In this document: in pieces, positions 26,164 through 35,510 of the stretch
How positions within the stretch are numbered: the stretch's first letter is position 1
How the letters are laid out: the number at the start of each line of letters is the position of its first letter
Assembly (NCBI GenBank): GCA_052273485.1
Contig: DAVZID010000011.1
Location: 1-64,000, forward strand
Direction: 5' to 3'
Source: Anthropogastromicrobium sp052273485
Lineage (GTDB): Bacteria; Bacillota; Clostridia; Lachnospirales; Lachnospiraceae
Length of the DNA stretch: 64,000 nucleotides
The notes under the pieces: generated by a model
The model's input: only the letters and a program-made list of their open reading frames with translations
Databases searched by the model: none
What the model was told of the DNA's origin: nothing
Translations under genes and position numbers: made by a program

Positions 26164-26937
26164 TTAAAGCTGCAGTGTCGCAAGGCGCGCATATGACATT
26201 GTTCCACCGAACAGATCAAGTGCACTGCCAATCGTCATGTCAATCTTTCCCTTGCCAAGTTTTTTCAGCAGTTCAACATCCTCCCAGTTGTGAACACCTC
26301 CCGCATAGGTAATCGGAACACCCTCAAAACCGGATAACAATGTAACGAGGCCTGTCTCAATGCCATTATTCTTACCCTCGACATCAACTGCATGTACCAA
26401 AAATTCATCGCAGTAATCCGAAAGCTCCTCCAAAAGCGGCAGTGTAACCATCTCTTTGGTGAACTTCTGCCAACGATCTGTCATAATACAGTAGCCATCC
26501 TCTTTTCGACGACAGCTTACATCAAGTACAAGATGTTTTTTTCCTACTAATTGTATCATCTCTTTTAGACGGTCATACTGGATGATGCCATCACGAAAAA
26601 CATACGATGTGACAATCACATGGGACGCACCTGCACGCAAAAAATCAAGCGCGTTCTCTGGTGTGATACCGCCGCCTACCTGAAGACCGCCCTCGTATGC
26701 GTGAAGCGCTTCGAGTGCCTGCTTCTTCGTCTCCTCATAATAGGGGGAGGACTGTGGATTCAACAGAATCACATGTCCTCCCTTTAATCCATCCTGCTTA
26801 TACCGGTTTGCAAACCATGCTGCATCACGGTTTGCTACATAATTCTCTGCAGCCTGATCATTCTCATCGTGCAGAGAGCTTCCAACAATCTGTTTTACGA
26901 TACCATTATGGATATCAATACAGGGCCGAAATCTCAT
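26164..26937 (-). CDS. hisA: HisA-like ribotide isomerase, eukaryotic (HIS6) type
   Basis: A 257-residue TIM-barrel protein of the eukaryotic-type phosphoribosylformimino-5-aminoimidazole carboxamide ribotide isomerase, fourth step of histidine synthesis. Family features: FRPCIDIHNGIVKQIVGSSL at the N-terminus, GGLQVGGGIT near residue 87, LVLDVSCRRK, HAVDVEGKNNGI and ITYAGGVHNWEDV. Catalytic aspartates are present in IDIHNG and HAVDVEG. GAGGTGA precedes the start. It lies alone between an SGNH hydrolase and a NUDIX gene, with no other his gene in the window. Confidence 0.8.
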   Translation of the reverse strand: MRFRPCIDIHNGIVKQIVGSSLHDENDQAAENYVANRDAAWFANRYKQDGLKGGHVILLNPQSSPYYEETKKQALEALHAYEGGLQVGGGITPENALDFLRAGASHVIVTSYVFRDGIIQYDRLKEMIQLVGKKHLVLDVSCRRKEDGYCIMTDRWQKFTKEMVTLPLLEELSDYCDEFLVHAVDVEGKNNGIETGLVTLLSGFEGVPITYAGGVHNWEDVELLKKLGKGKIDMTIGSALDLFGGTMSYARLATLQL

Positions 26938-26981
26938 ATTTTCACCTCATCCGATCTGGTCTAAGACCGATTGAAATACCG

Positions 26982-27443
26982 TCATCCGATCCGGTTTGCT
27001 CTGTGGATTCCCCACAAATTTTCCCGTTTCAGATTCAGGTATTCATTGTACGCCTTTTCGAGTATCTGCTTCTCATTTGAAAACTTTAGCAGATGGTACG
27101 CCTCATGATACTTGTAATATCCGGAATCGACAAAATACTCTTCCTTCTGCGGCTTGCTGTAGTAACTGTCTGCCATCATCAGATACCAGTGTACTTCCTT
27201 TTCTACAATATCCTGCGGTACATGGAATGTATACTCACTTACACCGATATACTTGACAATGGATGCTTCGACACCTGTTTCTTCCCGAACTTCGCGAAGC
27301 GCTGTCTGCCAGTGCTCCTCTCCGGGTTCCACGGTTCCCTTTGGTAATACCCAGCCTTCATATTTGCTCTTGTAGTTCTTATATAAGACTAAAATTTTAC
27401 CACGAAATATCACCACACCGCCACAGCTCGTTGCTTCTATCAT
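26982..27443 (-). CDS. NUDIX hydrolase
   Basis: 153 residues with a complete NUDIX box GTVEPGEEHWQTALREVREETGV near residues 36-58 in a family that hydrolyses nucleoside diphosphates linked to X. The closest look is to Ap4A-type or mutT-like small NUDIX proteins (GGVVIFRGKILVL, YEGWVLPKG). AGGAGGAATTGC precedes the start. Substrate not assignable from sequence. Confidence 0.88.
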   Translation of the reverse strand: MIEATSCGGVVIFRGKILVLYKNYKSKYEGWVLPKGTVEPGEEHWQTALREVREETGVEASIVKYIGVSEYTFHVPQDIVEKEVHWYLMMADSYYSKPQKEEYFVDSGYYKYHEAYHLLKFSNEKQILEKAYNEYLNLKRENLWGIHRANRIG

Positions 27444-27548
27444 TGCAATTCCTCCTGACTATGGTGTGTATCTGCCAAGGCCACTCACACGCCCCAGCAT
27501 CATATAATACAAGTATACTTGAAAATGCGTTCAGTTTCAAGGCTTTTT

Positions 27549-29243
27549 TTATCGGCTAAAATAGTAATCGAAAATCTGTCCCGCAACTGGTGCTGCTACA
27601 GCACCGCCGGCACCGCCCTTTTCGATCATAACACAGACGGCGATTTCATTTACATCATTTGTGCCGTATCCACAAAACCACGCATGATAATTCTTTGTAG
27701 AATCATACTGCGCAGAACCAGTCTTTCCGGATACGCGTGCATACTGGCTTCCGCCTGCTGCTGCCGTTCCGTTTGTGATCACATAGGTCAAGAACTCGTC
27801 AAGAAGCTCGGCCTCGTCCTTTGTGCACACGGTACGAAGCGCCTTCGGCTTTGTCTGCGTAACAAGATTGCCATCGGCATCAAGGTAGGAATCAACCAAA
27901 TATGGCGTCATCATCACGCCATCATTGGCAACTGCCGCATACATCATCAGATTGAGTAACGGAGTAACATTCGTGCTTCCCTGTCCAATTGCAAGTTGCA
28001 TTCGCTGCCATACGCTGTCATCTGAAGCAATGTCAAAGGAGCTTGTCTTATATGGAAAATCGACCTGGCTGCGGTCATTTTGGTTATAACCAAAATCCTC
28101 TGCCAGTTTCTGCCACTTCTTGGAATTAAGTGTCTGTGCAATCGTATCAAATGCACCATTACAGGACATTCCCAAAATTCCATAGATATCTAACTCCCCG
28201 TGTGCAACGCCATCGTGACAATTTACCACATAGTCGCCGTTTGTGTACGTTCCGGTACAAGTATAATGGAAATCCTGCCAGGTATCTGGATTCTCGCGGA
28301 TATACTCAAGCAGCGTAATAATTTTAAAGGTAGAACCCGGTGGGTACGTTCCCTGCGTCGCATGATTCATCAGATTCTGCGTCGTGTTCTCATCGGATGT
28401 CAGCCAGCTCCACTGCTCCTCGACCGTGTTTGGATCAAAGTTTGGTGAGGAAACCATCGCCAAAATCTTTCCGGTGGACGGTTCCACTACCGTAATTGAA
28501 CCCGTCCTTCCATCCAACTGGCGATAACAAAAATCCTGCAGACCTGAATCAAGTGTGGTCACAAGCGTATCGCCCTGTGTCTTGACACCCAAAAATTCAT
28601 TTTTCAGCCTCGTCCAGAAATCAATATGGCTCGTCAACAGATTTAATTTCTGCGTATCCTCGAGACCATAACCGCCAAGCACGGAATATCCGACCGTGTG
28701 CGCATACCAATTGGTATAGGGATATGCGCGCTCCTCAGTTCCATCCTCGCGTGTCTGCGTTGTAGCCACCACTACACCATCACTCGTCACAATATCACCC
28801 TTTCGGATTAACTGTGCCATGTTTTGCTGTCTGGTGTTATACTTGCTTGAAAGGACTGCATCCTTTCCTTTTACTTCAAAATAAATAAAATACAAAAGCA
28901 TTGCACCTAAAAGCGATACAAGAATCGCACCTGCCACCTTGATTTCATGCTGGCGGCTTGTCGGCTTTTTTTCTTTTTTTGCCCGTGTTTTTCTTGTTTT
29001 CCCTGACTTTTCTTCGGGCTGATTCTTGGCTTGTGACTCTGCCATTTTTTTTGTTGGCTCTTCTGGCTGTTTCTCTGTCTGTTTCTCAGATGACTTTTCT
29101 ACCTTCTCTCGCGATTTTGTATCATTCTTTGACTGTTTTGTTTCTTTCTTCTCCTTATTTTCCTTGCGATCCTTTTTCACTGTTTCCTTTTTATCCGCTG
29201 CTTCTCTATCATTAAAAATGGACTTTTTCTCTGATTCTCTCAA
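27549..29243 (-). CDS. Class B penicillin-binding protein (transpeptidase)
   Basis: Membrane-bound D,D-transpeptidase cross-linking peptidoglycan, the partner of the upstream SEDS glycosyltransferase. 564 residues: a roughly 100-residue Lys/Glu-rich cytoplasmic tail, one membrane helix (VAGAILVSLLGAMLLYFIYF), a short linker domain, then the transpeptidase with STFK (after PPG), SCN and KTG motifs. The chosen start is a TTG at 29243 with GAGGTG seven bases upstream; the ATG at 29258 has no ribosome binding site. It overlaps the end of the SEDS gene by about 30 bases, so translation is coupled. It is short, like PbpA, without the large dimerisation domain. Confidence 0.9.
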   Translation of the reverse strand: MRESEKKSIFNDREAADKKETVKKDRKENKEKKETKQSKNDTKSREKVEKSSEKQTEKQPEEPTKKMAESQAKNQPEEKSGKTRKTRAKKEKKPTSRQHEIKVAGAILVSLLGAMLLYFIYFEVKGKDAVLSSKYNTRQQNMAQLIRKGDIVTSDGVVVATTQTREDGTEERAYPYTNWYAHTVGYSVLGGYGLEDTQKLNLLTSHIDFWTRLKNEFLGVKTQGDTLVTTLDSGLQDFCYRQLDGRTGSITVVEPSTGKILAMVSSPNFDPNTVEEQWSWLTSDENTTQNLMNHATQGTYPPGSTFKIITLLEYIRENPDTWQDFHYTCTGTYTNGDYVVNCHDGVAHGELDIYGILGMSCNGAFDTIAQTLNSKKWQKLAEDFGYNQNDRSQVDFPYKTSSFDIASDDSVWQRMQLAIGQGSTNVTPLLNLMMYAAVANDGVMMTPYLVDSYLDADGNLVTQTKPKALRTVCTKDEAELLDEFLTYVITNGTAAAGGSQYARVSGKTGSAQYDSTKNYHAWFCGYGTNDVNEIAVCVMIEKGGAGGAVAAPVAGQIFDYYFSR

Positions 29244-30552
29244 GTCTTTCCACCTCATTCTGACGTTTGATATACAATTCCTGCATGATTCCAAAGATAA
29301 TAAATGTGCTTAGCACGGAACTTCCTCCATAGCTGACAAGCGGAAGCGTGACTCCTGTAAGCGGAATGAATTTGATACCGCCTCCGATCGTCAAAAAGAC
29401 CTGCGTACCATAGATGGCCGCGAGTCCGATTCCAATCAGCTTATAGAATGGAAGATACAGCTCTGCTGCAACTGCAATAAACATTAACAGGCACGCAATA
29501 CAAATTAAGATCAGACAGATACCGATAATACCACCAAGCTCCTCGCAGACCGCAGTAAAGATACAGTCCATGATAACCTCTGGTGTCTTGGACGGCTGTC
29601 CCTTGTAAAGACCTTGTCCGAACCATCCTCCAGTTCCAATACCGAAAAGTGAGTTTCCGATCTGATTTCCCTTTCCATAAAAATCTGCAAACGGATGAAG
29701 CCATGTCTGTACACGCACACGCACATGGGCAAATAGAAAATAAGCTGCAATACTCGCCAGTATACCTGCGATCAATCCAAGGAACAAGTATGCTTTTTGC
29801 TTTGTTGCTACGTATAACATCATCAGATACGATACAAAGAAAATAAGTGCAGCACCAAGGTCTCTTGATGCAACCAAGATCACACCGTGTAATGCCGCGA
29901 TGACTGCCGACAGCAGTACACGCTTCAGATCGGTGCGTTCACGTAACAGCACAGCAATCAGCAATACAAAGCTGATCTTTACAAACTCAGACGGCTGAAA
30001 GCTGAAAAAGCCAAGGTTGATGTAAAGGTTCGCACCTCTTGTAAGCTTTCCGACTACCAAAACAGCACCCAGCATCAAAACACCAACGATACCCATGACC
30101 ATTGCCCAGTTACGCGCCGCCTTTAGCTTTGCAAACATTTTTGGAATAATCAGTGTCAGCACGGAAGAGCCGACTACAATGATATACTGCTTGACGGACT
30201 GCTTCGGGTTGAGTCGTGTGAGCAAAATAAAGCCGATCGTCAAAAACATCATCATATGACTTAATAGTGCCAGATTTGCCTTCCTATATAAGCATCGGTA
30301 CACAAGAAGATAAACGACAAAAAACAGCAGAATCGCCGCATAATATCCCACCATTAAAATACGCCGCTCATTGATTGTAATCACTGCAAAGCCAAGCGTC
30401 AAAAAGGAAAAGGTTAAAAGGTTCATTCCCCAATAACACCCTCTCATATTTTCAACACTCTTATATTTGAGTGACCAGAATGCCAGCACGGTATATAAGA
30501 TCATTACAATGATCATTGAATATTTACATACACTCGTTAATAATGTTGCCAT
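29212..30552 (-). CDS. SEDS family peptidoglycan glycosyltransferase (FtsW/RodA/SpoVE)
   Basis: A 446-residue polytopic membrane protein of the SEDS family, which polymerises lipid II. Hallmarks: GANLYINLGFFSFQPSEFVKI near residue 175, then GGWFGQGLYKGQPSKTPE near 310, and the C-terminal FIPLTGVTLPLVSYGGSS near 400. About ten membrane segments. It is cotranscribed and overlapping with the class B PBP, its usual partner. FtsW versus RodA cannot be decided from sequence alone, although the short PBP resembles the PbpA/FtsW-like pair of Actinobacteria. Confidence 0.9.
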   Translation of the reverse strand: MATLLTSVCKYSMIIVMILYTVLAFWSLKYKSVENMRGCYWGMNLLTFSFLTLGFAVITINERRILMVGYYAAILLFFVVYLLVYRCLYRKANLALLSHMMMFLTIGFILLTRLNPKQSVKQYIIVVGSSVLTLIIPKMFAKLKAARNWAMVMGIVGVLMLGAVLVVGKLTRGANLYINLGFFSFQPSEFVKISFVLLIAVLLRERTDLKRVLLSAVIAALHGVILVASRDLGAALIFFVSYLMMLYVATKQKAYLFLGLIAGILASIAAYFLFAHVRVRVQTWLHPFADFYGKGNQIGNSLFGIGTGGWFGQGLYKGQPSKTPEVIMDCIFTAVCEELGGIIGICLILICIACLLMFIAVAAELYLPFYKLIGIGLAAIYGTQVFLTIGGGIKFIPLTGVTLPLVSYGGSSVLSTFIIFGIMQELYIKRQNEVERLERIREKVHF

Positions 30553-30628
30553 CTGTTCTTCCCTTTCGTTCTAATCTGTGTCAAATAAGTTTTCACAGTC
30601 TGTATTGTTATGACAAAGGTAGCTACAT

Positions 30629-32929
30629 TTACTCGGCACCTCTCTTGTAGTGGCCACGCGTCGTATTTTCAAGCTTTCCAGACGTTCTTCCAGTACATGC
30701 AAGCTCTCCATATACCGAAAGCACCTCCTGCATCTGCTTTCGAGTCTCCGTCGTAAAGCTTAAGCGATATCCACGAAGCGGCAACGTCCGCACAGATGAC
30801 CACTGATCGGCAAGCGAAAGCGGCAGACTGTTGTAGATCACGTTGTAACACTCTCTACAACTATTCTTGACCGGAAAACGATTTCTCATTCGATCGACAA
30901 GTGTCAGCTCTACTGGCTGTTTTTTGCAGCCGATTGTATTTTTGCAAATGCACTGTGCCGATACCATCATCGGAATGCGTCCATAAACGATCAGCTCACT
31001 ATTTCGGTCAGCCGATGCCTCTAGTTCTCTTCGATTTAGCTCAACAGAAAGTGTGCGGTACTGACTTCCCCATGAAGCTATCTCCTCTGCCGCTTTTGTA
31101 TTCCAAGTATACAGACTGTGATCTGCTGCCACCTTTCCAGGAAGCAGATATTTTTGTGCAAACAGCCATGCCTCTGGTGTGGATGCGAGAATCCCATCAA
31201 AGCCTGCCGCAAGAATGACTTCTCTATGTGACAAGTACCATGTCTCATCCTCTTGGCGAACTACCTTTGGAAGATACAGATAGCAGGTTTTATTTACGTC
31301 ATGCGCACTGCGTACTAGCTGTGCATATTCCTCTGGCTCACCGATATGGCTGTCGACTGTCAACTGCTGAATCCAGTCCTGTGTCAACAGACACGTAAAC
31401 TGCTCCATCGTCTCGGCTGATGCATGCCAGATCACAGATGGAGAAGCTGTTTTGTCCTGCTTATCACTTGCCTTGGCAGTCATGGCATCTGCCACTTCAT
31501 TTGTGACTTTGTTTGTTACGTGATCCTTTCCTTTAGCCATTTTTTCCTCAGCTGCTTTCGTCTCTTCCTCTCTGTGCCATGCCCAAAGCAGCTCGTTTTG
31601 AATCGCGCCAATCGCATTTCTTCGCAATTCATTTAACACACCAACTGGACAAAAAGATGCTTCATCTGTCTCAATCGTAAGCGTTTCCCATGAAAAATCA
31701 GTATCACCAAGCTTTTCCATTTGCTTTTGGATTGATTCCTTTGTGAGTGGACGACTTTTTGCCTCCTGCACCAGACCTGCACGGACCGTAACCTCTTTTT
31801 GATGCGCGTTCCCCATCTGATTTTGTGCTGTTTCCGGCAGATTTTCTTTCTCTACCGCAGCAGTCACAGTTAGTATAGCAGGTTTTCCCTGATAAATCTT
31901 TACCGTTCCTTTTATAGTTTCTTTCAATTTTGTACCAATATAGTCGGTACGAATTTTTTCCAGAAATTCATCCTCCCCGGCGCGAAAATCTGGCGCTGTA
32001 TACGTGATCATCGATGAACCATTGTGTCTGGTATAATAGCCGTCTGTAAAGCCCTTTCGATTAAATAATCCCAAAAGATGCTTCTTATCGGCCTCGGATA
32101 CGCGATATGGCGCTGTTGGATTTGCCAGATAGCGATCCAAGTACTTTCGATAAATGCTGACTACGCCGGCCGTGTACTCTGGCTTTTTCATTCGCCCTTC
32201 AATCTTTAGCGAATAGATTCCAGCCTCAATTAACTGCGGCAAAAGCTCAATCGTACACAGATCCTTTGGGCTTAAAATATAGCCCTTTTGCTGTGGCAAA
32301 ACAACCTTTCCATTTTGCTCGACCGTGTAAGCCATACGGCACGGCTGCGCACAGCGACCTCTGTTGCCGCTTCGACCACCTGCAATACTGGAAAACAGAC
32401 ACTGACCGGAGTAGCAATAGCAGAGTGCGCCATGCACAAAGCTTTCGATCTCAAGATCACAGCTTTCATGAATGCGTCGAATTTCATCAAGCGATAATTC
32501 ACGCGGTGTTACAATACGGGTTGCACCAAGCTCCTTTAATTTCAATGCGGACAGTTCACCGCTCATCGTCATCTGTGTGCTTGCATGGATTGCAAGATCT
32601 GGAAACCACTCGCGCACACGGCGAAAAACACCGAAATCCTGCACGATCACCGCATCAAGACCTTGACGGTAAAATGGCAGAAGATACGCATACAGTTCCT
32701 TCATCTCCTGCTCCTTTAACAGCGTATTAACGGTCAGATACAATTTTTTTCCGTGCAGGTGCGCGTAATCAATCGCCTCAAGAAGTGGCTCGCTCTCGGC
32801 ATTATCCGCGTAAGCGCGCGCGCCAAAACGGCTGCCACCGATGTATACGGCATCTGCTCCCGCTGCAAAGGCCGCATACATCGTCTCAACGGATCCGGCC
32901 GGTGCAAGCAGCTCTGCTTTTTGTCTCAT
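30629..32929 (-). CDS. U32 family peptidase / RlhA-like protein with DUF3656
   Basis: A 766-residue U32 family protein. Members act in tRNA or rRNA hydroxylation rather than proteolysis. N-terminal barrel: ELLAPAGSVETMYAAFAAGADAVYIGG, then IESFVHGALCYCYSGQC near residue 165 and GGRSGNRGRCAQPCR near 190, which supply iron-sulfur-type cysteines. C-terminal DUF3656-like region with further cysteines (CICKNTIGC, NSCRECYN). A low-complexity Lys/Ala/Thr-rich linker of about 45 residues lies near residues 455-500. It is the last gene of the ruvA-ruvB-zapA direction. Confidence 0.85.
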   Translation of the reverse strand: MRQKAELLAPAGSVETMYAAFAAGADAVYIGGSRFGARAYADNAESEPLLEAIDYAHLHGKKLYLTVNTLLKEQEMKELYAYLLPFYRQGLDAVIVQDFGVFRRVREWFPDLAIHASTQMTMSGELSALKLKELGATRIVTPRELSLDEIRRIHESCDLEIESFVHGALCYCYSGQCLFSSIAGGRSGNRGRCAQPCRMAYTVEQNGKVVLPQQKGYILSPKDLCTIELLPQLIEAGIYSLKIEGRMKKPEYTAGVVSIYRKYLDRYLANPTAPYRVSEADKKHLLGLFNRKGFTDGYYTRHNGSSMITYTAPDFRAGEDEFLEKIRTDYIGTKLKETIKGTVKIYQGKPAILTVTAAVEKENLPETAQNQMGNAHQKEVTVRAGLVQEAKSRPLTKESIQKQMEKLGDTDFSWETLTIETDEASFCPVGVLNELRRNAIGAIQNELLWAWHREEETKAAEEKMAKGKDHVTNKVTNEVADAMTAKASDKQDKTASPSVIWHASAETMEQFTCLLTQDWIQQLTVDSHIGEPEEYAQLVRSAHDVNKTCYLYLPKVVRQEDETWYLSHREVILAAGFDGILASTPEAWLFAQKYLLPGKVAADHSLYTWNTKAAEEIASWGSQYRTLSVELNRRELEASADRNSELIVYGRIPMMVSAQCICKNTIGCKKQPVELTLVDRMRNRFPVKNSCRECYNVIYNSLPLSLADQWSSVRTLPLRGYRLSFTTETRKQMQEVLSVYGELACTGRTSGKLENTTRGHYKRGAE

Positions 32930-32964
32930 TCTTTATGCCTGCCTTTCGTTTGTGTGAAAGCACA

Positions 32965-32989
32965 AAGCCCCGGCACTCTGCCCGGGCTT
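32965..32989 (-). terminator. Hairpin between zapA and the U32 gene
   Basis: Minus-strand AAGCCC-G-GGCA pairs with TGCC-G-GGGCTT around GAG, 10 pairs with one mismatch, followed by TTTGTGCTTTC. A weak T-tract suggests partial termination between zapA and the U32 gene. Confidence 0.4.
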
Positions 32990-33057
32990 ATGTACATTTT
33001 ATTTGCATTGTTACCTACTTTGTTTGTTGTTCTTTCAAATATTCTTATTGAATTGGT

Positions 33058-33636
33058 TTATTTCTTTTTGTGTGTTGTTGCATTCGGTGCAAAGGTTCCA
33101 TACGGCGGACGTGGCTTCTTTGACTGTGCTGTCGCAGCTGCTTCCTGTACAAGCTCTGCCTCTGGCTTCTTTTCAACTTTTGTCTGACTTTCTGTTTTGA
33201 CTTGCTGCTCTATGTTCTCTTTGTGCGCTTCACAAGTTTCTGCAGCTTCTGCCTTTTCTTGCAATGACTGCAAATACGGACATACCGCCTGGGATGGCTG
33301 CTTCTTTTCCTCAAACTTCTTTTTCATATTTGCCATGGTCATCTGCATATTAACCATTTCGCGCTTCATGTTGTAAAATTCTGTTTCCTGCTGCTCGTAT
33401 CGTTTCTGGGCTTCCTCTGCCTGCTGTTTCATACGGCAGTAATCATCTGCCATATTCATTAAAACAAGCATCTGTCGAATGCCATTTGGCTGCTTACTGT
33501 ACTCCGACTGGCGGTGTAACAGCTCCATTTTCTCATTGATGTACTCTGCAAGTGCTCTTACATACGCGGCATCCTGATCGGTGCTGATGGTATACACCTT
33601 ATCTTCTATTATAACATCTGTACTATTTCTTTCCAT
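33058..33636 (-). CDS. zapA: Cell division protein ZapA, long form
   Basis: ZapA stabilises FtsZ rings. Residues 1-90 match the ZapA fold (VIIEDKVYTISTDQDAAYVRALAEYINEKM then LVLMNMADDY), followed by a coiled coil (about 65-110) and an extended charged, low-complexity tail ending KKPRPPYGTFAPNATTHKKK. At 192 residues it is about twice the usual 85-110. The start at 33636 is preferred because GGAG precedes it; an ATG three codons earlier overlaps the site. It follows ruvB. Confidence 0.85.
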   Translation of the reverse strand: MERNSTDVIIEDKVYTISTDQDAAYVRALAEYINEKMELLHRQSEYSKQPNGIRQMLVLMNMADDYCRMKQQAEEAQKRYEQQETEFYNMKREMVNMQMTMANMKKKFEEKKQPSQAVCPYLQSLQEKAEAAETCEAHKENIEQQVKTESQTKVEKKPEAELVQEAAATAQSKKPRPPYGTFAPNATTHKKK

Positions 33637-33680
33637 GCTCTCCATATCCTCAAAGCCATCTGACTTTTGTTTCTTATTCC

Positions 33681-33749
33681 TTACGCCCGAAATGCCACCA
33701 CTTTGTAAATGGCATCGTACGCGTCTTCCAATTTATTTTTGATCCACAT
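33681..33749 (-). CDS. Possible 22-residue small protein between ruvB and zapA
   Basis: A short frame (MWIKNKLEDAYDAIYKVVAF then RA) begins 3 bases after the ruvB stop and could be translated by coupling. The ribosome binding site is weak (GAAGTG). The peptide could form an amphipathic helix. There is no recognised family. It is listed because it fills most of the 116-base ruvB-zapA gap. Confidence 0.25.
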   Translation of the reverse strand: MWIKNKLEDAYDAIYKVVAFRA

Positions 33750-33752
33750 GAT

Positions 33753-34754
33753 TTACACTTCAGGCACTGACCTGTGAAGATGCTCATATGCCAGACGGGT
33801 GATTGCTCTGCCTCGCGGTGTTCGCTCAATCAGTCCATTCTGAATCAGATACGGCTCATACACATCCTCAATCGTACCGGAATCCTCGCCAAGTGCTGCT
33901 GCAATGGTATCAAGACCCACTGGACCGCCGCCAAACTTATCGGCGATCGTCTCCAAGATGGCTCGGTCGCCCTTGTCTAGTCCGAGGCGATCTACCTCAA
34001 GAAGATCCAGTGCATACTCGGCTACTTCTTTGGTAATGACGCTGTCATAGCGCACCTGTGCAAAATCACGCACACGCTTTAACAGACGGTTTGCCAGACG
34101 CGGCGTTCCTCTTGAACGACGTGCAAGCTCTAATGCGCCCTCACGCTCGAGCTTGACATTAAGGACATCGGCAGAGCGCTCTAACACCTGCACCAGCTCA
34201 TCTGTCGTATAGAAATCAAGCTTATGCACCACGCCAAAACGGTCACGAAGCGGCGCTGTCAAAAGACCAACTCTCGTGGTGGCACCAACAAGCGTAAACT
34301 TCGGAAGATCCAGACGAATCGAACGCGCTGTCGCTCCTTTTCCGATCATAATATCAATCTCGAAGTCCTCCATCGCCGGATACAAAACCTCCTCGACCTG
34401 ACGACTCAGACGATGAATCTCATCCACAAAGAGTACGTCATTTTCACAGAGGCTGTTTAAAATGGCAGCCATATCGCCTGGCTTTTCGATTGCAGGACCG
34501 GATGTAATCTTAATGTTGCTTCCCATCTCATTTGCAATGATTCCGGCAAGCGTGGTCTTTCCAAGTCCCGGAGGGCCATATAAAAGTACATGATCCAACG
34601 CTTCTTTTCGCTTCTTCGCCGCCTCTATATATACCTTTAGAATCTCTTTCGCCTTTTCCTGTCCGATATATTCGGATAAATACTGAGGCCTGAGATGATT
34701 TTCCAGCACGTTTTCATTTTCTTCGAGCTGGGTCGTGATAATTCTTCTTTCCAT
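33753..34754 (-). CDS. ruvB: Holliday junction helicase RuvB
   Basis: AAA+ motor that drives branch migration with RuvA. The 333-residue protein has LRPQYLSEYIGQEKAKEIL at the N-terminus, Walker A GPPGLGKTT near residue 61, Walker B VLFVDEIHRLSR, sensor LVGATTRVGLLTAPLRDRFG, and the winged-helix DNA-binding end (RTPRGRAITRLAYEHL). Standard length. It is in one operon with ruvA upstream. Confidence 0.97.
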   Translation of the reverse strand: MERRIITTQLEENENVLENHLRPQYLSEYIGQEKAKEILKVYIEAAKKRKEALDHVLLYGPPGLGKTTLAGIIANEMGSNIKITSGPAIEKPGDMAAILNSLCENDVLFVDEIHRLSRQVEEVLYPAMEDFEIDIMIGKGATARSIRLDLPKFTLVGATTRVGLLTAPLRDRFGVVHKLDFYTTDELVQVLERSADVLNVKLEREGALELARRSRGTPRLANRLLKRVRDFAQVRYDSVITKEVAEYALDLLEVDRLGLDKGDRAILETIADKFGGGPVGLDTIAAALGEDSGTIEDVYEPYLIQNGLIERTPRGRAITRLAYEHLHRSVPEV

Positions 34755-34818
34755 GTTGTTCCTCTATTGTCTTCCCTACGATTGCTCTGATTGCTCTCGA
34801 AGCGCGGCTCCATTCTGA

Positions 34819-35430
34819 CTACAGGGTCTTCTTTAACGCTGCCTTGATAATCGCCTCAGTGCTTAGTGTCTCAATATCCTTGACACCAGAAACTGCACGC
34901 ACAGCCTCGGACGCACTAAAGCCAAGTGCAGTCAATGCCTCAATCGCCTCTGCGCGATTCGCGGAAGCAGCCGAATTTGTTGTACCTGTGTTTGCAACCT
35001 CTGCTGACTGCTCTCCAAGCGTATCGGCAAGCGAAATCTTATCCTTTAGCTCAAGAATCATCTTCTGAGCAGTCTTTAGCCCAATACCCGGTGCCTTCGC
35101 GATTGTCTTCGCATCCTGCGCATAGATCGCAAACCGAAGCGTATCCATCGTTAATGCGGATAAAATTCCAAGTGCCCCCTTCGGACCAATGCCGCTGACA
35201 CCAATCAGAAGCTCAAACATCTCCTGTTCTTCTCTGCTTATAAAACCATATAGCTGCATCGCATCTTCCTTTACATGAAGATAGGTATACAGCTTAAATT
35301 CACTATTTTTTGCCGGAAGACGATTGAATACGGTCTCCGGTACCCGGATGCAAAAGCCGATGCCATTACATTCAATAATTACGGCGTCTGTGCTGTGTCC
35401 GGCATAAATACCTGAAATATAGGAAATCAT
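34819..35430 (-). CDS. ruvA: Holliday junction DNA helicase subunit RuvA
   Basis: Tetrameric junction-binding partner of RuvB. 203 residues: N-terminal OB fold (MISYISGIYAGH), two helix-hairpin-helix motifs (LIGVSGIGPKGALGIL and APGIGLKTAQKMILELKD), and a C-terminal RuvB-binding domain after a flexible Ala/Ser/Thr linker. The start at 35430 has AAAGGAG six bases upstream. The promoter at 35479-35507 serves ruvAB. Confidence 0.96.
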   Translation of the reverse strand: MISYISGIYAGHSTDAVIIECNGIGFCIRVPETVFNRLPAKNSEFKLYTYLHVKEDAMQLYGFISREEQEMFELLIGVSGIGPKGALGILSALTMDTLRFAIYAQDAKTIAKAPGIGLKTAQKMILELKDKISLADTLGEQSAEVANTGTTNSAASANRAEAIEALTALGFSASEAVRAVSGVKDIETLSTEAIIKAALKKTL

Positions 35431-35478
35431 TGTTTTCTCCTTTAACGTACCTATAAAACAAAAAGGCATGTTCGCTTT

Positions 35479-35507
35479 AGTATAGCATGGAAAAAGGCGA
35501 TTGGCAA
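35479..35507 (-). promoter_or_regulatory. Predicted promoter of ruvAB
   Basis: Minus-strand TTGCCA (35502-35507), 17-base spacer and TATACT (35479-35484). No LexA box was recognised. Confidence 0.65.
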
Positions 35508-35510
35508 GAC

